Shown here: piece after piece, positions 9,441 to 16,124 of the stretch
Position numbering within the stretch: position 1 is the first letter of the stretch
Layout of the letters: the number at the start of each line of letters is the position of its first letter
Assembly: GCA_005777235.1 (NCBI GenBank)
Contig: SXND01000046.1
Location: forward strand, 1 to 41,526
Source of the DNA: Pseudomonadota bacterium
Lineage (GTDB): Bacteria > Tectomicrobia > Entotheonellia > Entotheonellales > Entotheonellaceae
Reading direction: 5' to 3'
DNA: 41,526 nucleotides
Translations under genes and position numbers: made by a program
Notes under the pieces: generated by a model
What the model was told of the DNA's origin: nothing
The model's database searches: none
What the model saw: only the letters and a program-made list of their open reading frames with translations

Positions 9441-10046
9441 ATGCGTATCTGTGTGCTCAGCGATCACCCGGCGAGCCATCGCGCTGTTGTGGCCCTCGGG
9501 CAGCAGGGGCATGACGTCTCCTGGCTCGTGCCGATGGTGTTCTTGCCCACGTTGTCTGTCGAGGCCGAGCGGCTCGCCGTGGCGTCTGACATTCTGCCGG
9601 CGACCTGCCAGCATGTGGTCCCACTCCAGGCGTATCACTATCACGGCGTACACCTGCTGGTCGTCAGTCAGACGCTCTGGCAGCAGCCAGAGTTGCACAC
9701 GCGCCTCTTTACGTTGCTGGGTCTGTTGCATCGCGCCGCGCCGTATCAGGTCTTCCATACCTGGGGGCCTGTGCCGCTGGCCTACCTCACGGTGTATACC
9801 GCCCGCTTTGTCGCCGTGCCGGCGGTGGTGTCATGCGACGCAGCCATGCTGGCGGCGCGGGAGCACCAGCCGTTTCTCTGGGACTGGATGCTGCGCCAGG
9901 CCGCGGCCATGGTCGTTCCCAGCCGTGCCGAGCGCGCGCAGCTTGTGAGCCACAACGCTGGCCTGCCCGTGTCGGTCCTGGACACCACACACCCGGCCCT
10001 GGGGCAGAGGCTGACGGCGCTCTACGCGGGTCTTGGTGTGTGTTAG
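9441..10046 (+). CDS. Short protein resembling the N-terminal half of a GT-B glycosyltransferase
   Basis: A 201-residue protein with a Rossmann-like start (MRICVLSDHPASHRAVVALG) and further strands typical of the acceptor-binding half of GT4 glycosyltransferases (VFHTWGPVPLAYLTVYTARF, VPAVVSCDAAML, AAAMVVPSRAERAQLV). The C-terminal nucleotide-sugar domain is absent; the stop TAG follows naturally at 10044-10046. The ATG at 9441 has GGAGG at good spacing. It may be a non-catalytic partner of the full GT4 enzyme encoded next, or a shortened relic. A CCTGGGAGCG palindrome begins 11 bases after the stop. The gene is divergent from the radical SAM gene. Confidence 0.7.
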   Translation: MRICVLSDHPASHRAVVALGQQGHDVSWLVPMVFLPTLSVEAERLAVASDILPATCQHVVPLQAYHYHGVHLLVVSQTLWQQPELHTRLFTLLGLLHRAAPYQVFHTWGPVPLAYLTVYTARFVAVPAVVSCDAAMLAAREHQPFLWDWMLRQAAAMVVPSRAERAQLVSHNAGLPVSVLDTTHPALGQRLTALYAGLGVC

Positions 10047-10057
10047 TCGGAGGTTTG

Positions 10058-10116
10058 CCTGGGAGCGCGGGCATCCTGCCCGCTCCGGCAGCAGGCGAGA
10101 CGCCTGCGCTCCCAGG
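10058..10116. repeat. Dispersed palindrome, copy 1
   Basis: A 59-base element with perfect 11-base arms CCTGGGAGCGC (10058-10068) and GCGCTCCCAGG (10106-10116). The inner part is also GC-rich and partly self-complementary. The same arms recur at 18145-18203, 22914-22974 and 31296-31344, all between genes. It sits between the two glycosyltransferase genes. Confidence 0.8.
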
Positions 10117-10151
10117 AGACGGATGCCATCTCGCGTCTAATGGAGGCCCGT

Positions 10152-11279
10152 ATGCACATTGGCCTGCTGACCCCAAGTTTTCCCCCCATGGTCGATGGCG
10201 GGGTGGCCATTGCCACCGGGCGGCTGGCGCAGGCCTTGCTCCGACGTGGGCATACCCTGACAGTGGTGACGAGCCTGCCGCCGGCGCAGCAGAAGGCCGA
10301 GGTCGTCCATGACCGGCTGCTGCTCTCGTCGCAACTCGTGGCCGACCCGGCCCACGCCCCGTCCGCGGTCGCGGCGTTACAGCAGTGGCTGCAGGCCCGG
10401 CATCAGGCCTGCCCGATTGACCTACTCCTGGCGTACTTTCTCTATCCGGCTGGCTACCTGGCCACCATCCTGGGCGAGAGCTTAGGCGTGCCCGTAGTGT
10501 GTAGCTGCCGAGGCAATGACGTGACCAAAGACCTGTTTATCACCCCGGAGCTGATCGCCACCGTGCTGGAGCGCAGTACGCGCCTGATCTTTGTCAGTGC
10601 CTCACTCCTGCACATGGCGGACACGTTGGTGCCGTGCCGCGCCAAAGCCACCGTCGTGGCCAACGCCGTGGATAGCACCGTGTTTACCCCTGCCCTGTCC
10701 CGACCGCTGACCCCAGTGGTCGTGGGCACCAGTGGCCTGATGCGCTGGAAAAAGGGCGTCGATGTGTTTCTGCCGCTCGTGCAGAGGCTGTGCACCACGC
10801 CCAGCGTGCGCATCCTGCTGGCGGGCTATGGGCTTGATGCCGCCATGGAGGCACACATAGCCGATTTCCTGGCAGCCCACGACCTACACCGGCAGGTCGA
10901 GATCACCGGGCCGCTTCTGCATCCCCAGATGGTGCACGCCTTGCAGCGCATGCATCTCTACGTCAGTACCTCGTATCAGGAGGGGATGCCGAACGGCGTA
11001 CTGGAAGCCATGGCCTGTGGCCTACCGGTCGTGGCAACGGACGCGGATGGCACCCCAGAGCTGGTGCAGGATGGGGTGACCGGCTATCTCTGTCCCATGG
11101 GGGATCTCGCCATGCTCGCCACGCGCTGTCGGGCATTAATCGCGCACCCCGCACTGCGCCAGCGTATGGGGCAAGCAGGGCGGCAACGGGTGCAGCAACT
11201 GTTTCGCCCTGAGCAGGAAGCCGCGGCGCTGGAGGCGGTCTTACATCAAGCGTGGGCCGACAGGAGGACCGTATGCTAG
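10152..11279 (+). CDS. GT4-family glycosyltransferase
   Basis: A 375-residue retaining GT-B glycosyltransferase that would move a sugar from a nucleotide donor to an unknown acceptor. The N-terminal domain starts with MHIGLLTPSFPPMVDGGVA, including the glycine-rich acceptor loop. The C-terminal domain has GLMRWKKGVD, the donor-binding element SYQEGMPNGVLEAMACGLPV with the conserved E-x7-E pattern, and TPELVQDGVTGYL. The ATG at 10152 is preferred over the ATG at 10140, because the latter lies inside the ribosome site TGGAGG that serves 10152. The last codons hold AGGAGG and overlap the ATG of the downstream DCC gene, so the two are translationally coupled. Confidence 0.92.
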   Translation: MHIGLLTPSFPPMVDGGVAIATGRLAQALLRRGHTLTVVTSLPPAQQKAEVVHDRLLLSSQLVADPAHAPSAVAALQQWLQARHQACPIDLLLAYFLYPAGYLATILGESLGVPVVCSCRGNDVTKDLFITPELIATVLERSTRLIFVSASLLHMADTLVPCRAKATVVANAVDSTVFTPALSRPLTPVVVGTSGLMRWKKGVDVFLPLVQRLCTTPSVRILLAGYGLDAAMEAHIADFLAAHDLHRQVEITGPLLHPQMVHALQRMHLYVSTSYQEGMPNGVLEAMACGLPVVATDADGTPELVQDGVTGYLCPMGDLAMLATRCRALIAHPALRQRMGQAGRQRVQQLFRPEQEAAALEAVLHQAWADRRTVC

Positions 11280-11659
11280 GCGACGACGCGACCCCTGACG
11301 ATACACGACCACTCATCCTCTGGGATGGTGGGTGAAGCTTTTGACGACGGTGTGTCGCTTGGGTCAAGCGGCAGGATCAGCAGGGACGCCTACGGGCGAT
11401 GCCTTTCCAGGAGGTGCCAACACCCCCGATGACACCAGCATGGTATCAACGTTGTCAGCAGGCGGTGCATGTGCAACTGGCAGATGGGCAGGTGTTACGG
11501 GCGGGACGGGCGTGTATCCATATTCTCGCCGTGTTGGGCTATGGTCGCCTGGCGACCGTGCTGCTTCTGCCCCCATGCCTCTGGGCGGTGGAGGGCGTGT
11601 ATAGCCTGGTCGCCAGACATCGGCCCTTCTTTGCACGCTGGTTTTTTACCCGCGAGTGA
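11273..11659 (+). CDS. DCC-family thiol-disulfide oxidoreductase, probable UxxU selenoprotein
   Basis: A DCC-family (DUF393) protein, thioredoxin-like oxidoreductases named for the DxxCxxC motif near the N-terminus. The frame starts at ATG 11273, placed seven bases after a perfect AGGAGG and overlapping the stop of the upstream gene, and runs to 11659 (128 codons). It contains two in-frame TGA codons, at 11333-11335 (residue 21) and 11342-11344 (residue 24). The local reading is LILWDGG-U-SF-U-RRCVAWVKRQ; in the family both U positions are Cys. The rest is a good family match: RAMPFQEVP, ADGQVLRAGRACIHIL, and the C-terminal VYSLVARHRPFFARWFF. A conventional reading would yield only an 86-residue fragment from 11399 with no redox motif and no start signal. 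Both TGAs fall exactly on the catalytic positions and a SECIS-like hairpin follows, so selenocysteine is the best reading. Two independent nonsense mutations are much less likely. No sel genes are in the window. Confidence 0.8.
11353..11373 (+). promoter_or_regulatory. SECIS-like hairpin downstream of the two TGA codons
   Basis: TGTCGCTTG pairs with CAAGCGGCA in a nine-base-pair stem (one G-U pair) with a GGT triloop at 11362-11364. Bacterial SECIS elements lie inside the coding region just after the UGA, with a small apical loop having G in its first positions, usually 16-37 bases from the UGA. Here the loop starts 17 bases after the second TGA and 26 bases after the first, so both fit. The GGU loop matches the known E. 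coli formate dehydrogenase type. Confidence 0.7.
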
Positions 11660-11664
11660 AGTAC

Positions 11665-11679
11665 TGGCACCCTGTGCCA
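11665..11679. other. Small hairpin in convergent gap
   Basis: TGGCAC-cct-GTGCCA lies directly after the stop of the DCC gene and before the end of the convergent small gene. There is no T-tract on either side, so a role as terminator is possible but not shown. Confidence 0.3.
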
Positions 11680-11690
11680 TGTGTGTTGGA

Positions 11691-11891
11691 TCAATTGCAA
11701 TGATGTGCCCTCGTGCCCCAGCGATAGGTGGCATGACCCGCGCGTAACAGATGCATCACCGTGGCGACAATCAGTTCATCGTTCTCAGGGCCAACTTCAT
11801 TCTGGACCGCCTCGACTAAGGCGTACAAATTGGTAGTCACAGTGGTGGATTGGGGCACGGTACAAGACGGAGATTGCAGGACGGTAGACAT
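11691..11891 (-). CDS. Small hypothetical protein (66 aa)
   Basis: A 66-residue soluble protein of unknown function. The ATG at 11891 is preceded by AAAGGAG, a strong ribosome site, which supports it over the longer open frame to 11957. The sequence has a Ser/Thr-rich first third and an amphipathic helical middle (LYALVEAVQNEV, DELIVATVMHLLRAG), ending HHCN. Small helical proteins of this kind are common and have no assigned role. It converges on the DCC gene and shares direction with the downstream hydrolase gene, from which a 125-base gap separates it. Confidence 0.6.
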   Translation of the reverse strand: MSTVLQSPSCTVPQSTTVTTNLYALVEAVQNEVGPENDELIVATVMHLLRAGHATYRWGTRAHHCN

Positions 11892-12016
11892 CGTCGGGCT
11901 CCTTTGAGGTGCGAAAGCGTAAACGTGTGGAGAATATACCCCTATCAGCGGTGTCACTCTGTGAGCCCCCTTACATCTTTGCTGTGCAGTGTCTCACAGT
12001 TGCATCCCAGCATGTG

Positions 12017-12904
12017 TCAACGTGCCGGGAGATAGGTGTGATACCAGTCGAGAGTAGCGCGCATCACTTCACTGAACGCCGGTTCGGCATACACTTCATA
12101 GTGGCCATAGCCGTGCAACACCACCAGCTTCTTGGGCTCACCAGCCCGGGCATAGAGATGTTCAGACTCGGCCGGTGGCACGAGGCGATCATTATCTGAA
12201 GTGATAAACAGAATCGGGCGTGGCGCGATCTTATCCACCACCCATTCAGGGTGAAAACCCAGCGTATCGTCAACGTATTCCAGCGGAATGGTATTCACCG
12301 CCGCCGGATTCAAGCGCCGTGCCGCCGCGGCCAGCTCTGCAGATTGCCGGTCCGGGAGCAGGATCTCGCTCCGTTCTACGAACGTCGAGGCCCCTTTGAG
12401 GGCGCGCTGCTCACGATCGTTCCGCGCACGTTCGAGGAGGTCATACCACTCGTCAGGTCGCCGGACACTGCGCATCCAACGGTACCCATGGCCGATGCCC
12501 ACCACACTCACAATACATTTGACGCGTGGGTCAATCGCCCCGACCCACACCACCGTGGCGCCGCCATAACTGGTGCCATAGATACCGACACGTTCGGGGT
12601 CTACTTCCGGTACGGTGCTGAGAAACGTCACCGCGGCCTGCACATCCGCCACGCGGCTGTACGGTGCCAGGCGATTGCGTGAGCCAGCGCTTTCTCCCCA
12701 GCCTTTATAATCAAACGTCATGACCATATATCCGGCGGCGTTTAAGACGCGCGCATTGTCCGGGAGATACAGATCTTTCACCCCCGTATAGCCATGGCAC
12801 AGTACGATGCCAGCCCGTTGCTCACCAGGGCGGAGGTCATCAGGAAAATAGAGGTCACCAACCAACTGGCACCCCTCGCTATAGAAGGTGACGGGTTTGT
12901 GCAT
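12017..12904 (-). CDS. Alpha/beta hydrolase (dienelactone hydrolase/peptidase S9-S15-like)
   Basis: A 295-residue soluble alpha/beta hydrolase. Features in order: oxyanion-side motif CHGYTG (about 36-41), GWGESAG, nucleophile elbow YGTSYGG with Ser about residue 117, the acid in SDNDRLVPP and the His in GHYEVY near the end. A helical cap lies between, about 140-205. Members hydrolyse esters, amides or lactones; the true substrate cannot be read. The ATG at 12904 has AGGAG at seven bases. No signal peptide. It is transcribed alone between the small hypothetical gene and the structured-RNA-like region. Confidence 0.88.
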   Translation of the reverse strand: MHKPVTFYSEGCQLVGDLYFPDDLRPGEQRAGIVLCHGYTGVKDLYLPDNARVLNAAGYMVMTFDYKGWGESAGSRNRLAPYSRVADVQAAVTFLSTVPEVDPERVGIYGTSYGGATVVWVGAIDPRVKCIVSVVGIGHGYRWMRSVRRPDEWYDLLERARNDREQRALKGASTFVERSEILLPDRQSAELAAAARRLNPAAVNTIPLEYVDDTLGFHPEWVVDKIAPRPILFITSDNDRLVPPAESEHLYARAGEPKKLVVLHGYGHYEVYAEPAFSEVMRATLDWYHTYLPAR

Positions 12905-12929
12905 GGGCCAGGCTCCTAAAAATCGTGCG

Positions 12930-13300
12930 AGAGACCCCTCACTTCAGTGGGGGGAGGAAAGCACGGCGCTGCAAAGCGCCAGCCGTTTCTGCCGCGAAAC
13001 GCCTGGTCCCAGTGGGGACAGCCTGGCAACGACACAGCCTGGGACCAGGGAAGTTTTTGCCGGTTACCCGGCACACCGCTTGCGCGGGTGACGTGCGCCT
13101 CGACAAGGTTCGGAAGGTTTGTCGTGTCTGCCGCACGGCGTCGTACTCGCGACGGCTGTTTAACAGACAGACCACAGGGCCTGGGACTGGCACGCATCCC
13201 AGGGTGTGATGGCCAACCGAACGGAGTGGCTTACGCCACTGAGTCTGCTCGACACCAACTCTGAGTTTCCTCAGAGTCCCCCGACTTCAGTCGGGGGAGT
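12930..13300 (+). ncRNA. Structured RNA-like element resembling HEARO/IscB omega RNA, without an iscB gene
   Basis: A chain of strong hairpins with no convincing ORF. It starts with CCCC(t)CACT-tc-AGTGGGGG (12935-12953). Next come CCTGGTCCCAG paired with CTGGGACCAGG (13002-13012/13039-13049), a TGCCGG/CCGGCA stem near 13060, CCTGGGA/TCCCAGG (13180-13186/13197-13203), AGTGGC-ttac-GCCACT (13225-13240) enclosed by GTGT/ACAC (13204-13207/13252-13255), and CTCTGAG-tttc-CTCAGAG (13259-13276). It ends with CCCCCGACT-tc-AGTCGGGGG (13278-13297). The first and last hairpins share CTTCAGT and a G-run, like left and right ends of IS200/IS605-type elements. The conserved-looking core (GGCCAACCGAACGGAGTGGC, then the ttac loop) resembles HEARO RNAs, the guide scaffolds of IscB. 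I compared this from memory only. Confidence 0.45.
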
Positions 13301-13829
13301 ACGTCGATTCTTCCACACGGGCTCGGGCTCGGTCAATGTCCCGCACATTCCTATCATATGTACGGCCCGAACACCATGGTTGTTTGCCAGGCCATTGCAG
13401 GCGTGCTATGGGCGATGTCCCCTGTGGTGATGGAGCTCAGCAGGCGTCCGGCCAGTATTGCGGTGGCATGTCATCCCAGACAAGTAGGCACTGTCGCGAC
13501 AGATGCGCAGACGACCGGCGCTATATGGCCCCGATGGGTGGTGCCGAGGAGAGGGTACAAGTGTTATAGGCGCAGTCGTGCACCACGGGCTGGTGACCAT
13601 GCAGGTGGTGACGACAGGCATCACGCCAGCGCTGACGACGGCTCAGCGCTGGCAGAGGCCGTGCCGGCGCTTGGGGTCGCACGGCGCGGCACCCGAACCG
13701 GGACCACCGCTAGGGTCCACAGCCACCGAGCCCCACTGCTCGGTATCGGGTGCACGTGAGGGGCGTGGAGCAGAGCAGTCTCCGACATCCCGACTCTGTA
13801 CAGCGGGTGCTCTGCCCGCACGGCGTGTC
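13301..13829. other. Gene-free stretch
   Basis: No reading frame with recognisable protein character, no ribosome site linked to a credible ORF and no clear repeat were found between the structured element and the OsmC gene. The frames open here look like GC-driven shadows. Confidence 0.4.
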
Positions 13830-14285
13830 TTAGGCCACAAGCGCACTACGGGGTTCATCATGCGACGTGAGCGTCACGGCGGTATCCTGCGTCGCCGTGG
13901 CGATTGAGCCGTAGAGGGGGCAGCGCCGCTTCCACGTCTCCACGAGGCCCTCGGCATGTTCCGAGGCGACACCCCACATCTCAAAGTGTACGCGAATGGC
14001 ATCGAACACCGTGACATCACCGGCACTCTTGTCAGGATCGCGGTAGGCTTCCACGCTCACATCCATCCACTGCAGAGGCTGCTTATCTTGCTTCGCCAGC
14101 CGTTCGACCATATTGACAGCGCACGCGGACACGCCGGAGAGAAACAGTTCAGCAGCACTGACCGCATCGCCACCAACATCGTCACTGACAAAATGATGCG
14201 TGCGGGCATTACAAATGGCCCGCCCAGGCGTTCCCGTGCTATAACCATGGACTGTATAGGCCAGGGTGAGTGTCGTCGTGCTCAT
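13830..14285 (-). CDS. OsmC/Ohr-family protein
   Basis: A 151-residue cytoplasmic protein of the OsmC/Ohr family, thiol peroxidases that reduce organic hydroperoxides with a two-cysteine mechanism. The two family cysteines are present, one in the long central helix (SGVSACAVNMVERLA) and one in the C-terminal half (WKRRCPLYGSI). The substrate-pocket segment AAELFLSGV is typical. The ATG at 14285 follows a GAGAG ribosome site; an open extension to 14351 looks non-coding. It more resembles the YhfA/OsmC-like branch than Ohr. It stands alone and is leftward. Confidence 0.87.
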   Translation of the reverse strand: MSTTTLTLAYTVHGYSTGTPGRAICNARTHHFVSDDVGGDAVSAAELFLSGVSACAVNMVERLAKQDKQPLQWMDVSVEAYRDPDKSAGDVTVFDAIRVHFEMWGVASEHAEGLVETWKRRCPLYGSIATATQDTAVTLTSHDEPRSALVA

Positions 14286-14759
14286 AGAATGCTCTCCGTA
14301 GCAGTAAGGATCAGGCAGGGATACAGCGCGCTGCTGTACCAACACCCGCACAGGGTACTCAGGACTCTCTCGGCTGTCAACCTACCTGGGCGTACGCTCT
14401 GGTGAGCCCAGGAGCGACCGTTGCAACGTAAGCGCCCCCAGGGGGGATAGGTGCTTACTGCCCCCAGCACCCTACCACCTGCGAGGCAGGTCTACACTAT
14501 AGCCAACCCGAGCAGAGCACACACGAGCCACCCCTGCTTTGTCCGGGACATGCTGGCACAGCATGCGGTGTAACGTCAGAGCATTGTGGCAGGATTGTAC
14601 ATAAGAAAAACCCATAATACGCGGGGCAGACATGGCCCCGTGCGCTGTTGGCTGGCGCGCACGGGGGTGGGGAGACCCATCGCGCCGAAGACCCTGGTCT
14701 TTACACAGGACCCAGGGCTCCTCGCAGTGGCACGAGACACACGGGACGGTCCTGGAGCG
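14286..14759. other. Gene-free stretch
   Basis: The 474 bases between the OsmC-family gene and the end of the DUF1501 gene contain no credible ORF. A C/G-run region near 14430-14470 can fold locally, but no terminator with a T-tract was identified. Confidence 0.4.
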
Positions 14760-16100
14760 TTACCCCATGAAGCCGATATCACTGTGCGGAAACTGCGCCA
14801 AATTCGGGAAGGCCCAGGCCAGCTCCGCGGCTGTGGCACCAAACCACCGGCCCAGGGTGGCGCCGAACTGCGACGTAGCAATCGTGGGGATCCACACCCC
14901 CCGGGTGTTGGCATCGTCCGGGCCACCTAGGGCAAACGTGGGCATCTGGCCATAGATTCCCCCACGCACCGCCCCCCCGAGCACGATCTGGTGGTTCCCC
15001 CAGGCGTGATCACTGCCACTGCCACTCGGTTGCAAGGTGCGACCGAATTCTGACTGCGTGAACGCCGTGACCTTCTGTGCCATCCCGACCTCCTGCATCG
15101 CGGTGTCAAACGCTGCTAACGCCTGGGACAGCTGGGAAAACAAAAACCATTGATTCCAATCCTGCCCACTGTGCAGATCGAAACCATCCAGGGCACAGAA
15201 AAACACCTGGCGCCCTGGCCCCATGGTGGCTCGCAGGCGTATCAGGCGCGCCACTTCCTTGAGCTGGTTGCCGATGGCGGTGCCGGGAAACGCCGTGGCC
15301 AGCGCCGGTACGCTCTGCGTCGATTGCAGAGTATCGGCTAATTGTAAGCCATTGGCAAAAGCCTGGTTGGCCGCTTGCCGCAGGGCCGTACCACCGTGCA
15401 ACGACAGCATCTGCTGCACCGCTTGGCGGCGTGCATCAGCGGCGGCCTGTGGCCAAAAGCTCATGCCGGCCAGGCTCAGGTTCGTCCCCGGCGCGATCAC
15501 GTCGCCCGCCACCTCATAGCCTTGTAGGAACAGCGCGGGCGAGGAAACGGAGACCGCCGCCAGGCTGTCCGCGGTGTCGAAACAATCCAGCAGCCGCCCG
15601 CCCCAGCCGGTGCCGTTGGGCGTGGGCATGCCGGTCTGCGCCTGCACGGTTTGATCGGAGTGCGAAAACAGATTGGTCGGGAGCCCCACGCCCTGGAGCA
15701 CCTCGGCGCGGGTTAAGGGGCGGTGCAGCAGGCCGGTATTCAGCACCACGGCCAGGCGGCCAGCGTTGTAGAGGGGACGCAGCTCGGTCAGCCCGTAATG
15801 CAACGCATACGGGTTGCCGGTGGCGTCGGCGATCGGCGCTAACAACTCGGTCCCCGTTAGGGCCAAATCGCCACGCAGCGTCTGATAGGCGGTGTAGCGG
15901 GCCGTATCGACGGGCACCAGCAGGTTGTTGCCATCGTTGCCACCGGCGAGATAGATGCACACCAGCGCTTTGTAGTCACTGGCTTGGGCGGCGTGGGCCG
16001 GCCGCGTGGGACTCAGGCCAAGGCCCATGAGACCCAGTGTGGCCAGGCGCGCACTGAGTTTGAAGAAGCTACGACGGTCGGAGCAGTGTTGATGAGGCAT
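14760..16100 (-). CDS. DUF1501 family protein with Tat-type signal
   Basis: A 446-residue exported protein of the DUF1501 family (sulfatase/alkaline-phosphatase-like fold, biochemical role uncertain). The N-terminus has a twin-arginine signal, DRRSFFKLSA, followed by a hydrophobic stretch and AHAA cleavage region. Diagnostic segments follow: ICIYLAGGNDGNNLLVPVD-like strand (here starting CIYLAGGNDG), FSHSDQT, FTQSEFGRT and SDHAWGNHQIVLGG, with the Asp and His residues characteristic of the fold. The ATG at 16100 is preferred over 16106, because GAAGGA is at correct distance only from the former. It is 24 bases downstream of the DUF1800 gene; this pair is widely co-encoded and probably acts together outside the cytoplasm. 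Confidence 0.9.
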   Translation of the reverse strand: MPHQHCSDRRSFFKLSARLATLGLMGLGLSPTRPAHAAQASDYKALVCIYLAGGNDGNNLLVPVDTARYTAYQTLRGDLALTGTELLAPIADATGNPYALHYGLTELRPLYNAGRLAVVLNTGLLHRPLTRAEVLQGVGLPTNLFSHSDQTVQAQTGMPTPNGTGWGGRLLDCFDTADSLAAVSVSSPALFLQGYEVAGDVIAPGTNLSLAGMSFWPQAAADARRQAVQQMLSLHGGTALRQAANQAFANGLQLADTLQSTQSVPALATAFPGTAIGNQLKEVARLIRLRATMGPGRQVFFCALDGFDLHSGQDWNQWFLFSQLSQALAAFDTAMQEVGMAQKVTAFTQSEFGRTLQPSGSGSDHAWGNHQIVLGGAVRGGIYGQMPTFALGGPDDANTRGVWIPTIATSQFGATLGRWFGATAAELAWAFPNLAQFPHSDIGFMG

Positions 16101-16124
16101 AGCCATTCCTTCTCACGTCGAAGT

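Noticed and set aside
13358..13759. 133-codon rightward frame between the structured element and the OsmC gene
   Set aside because: Low-complexity Arg/Ala/Gly/Thr composition, no ribosome site and no recognisable motif.
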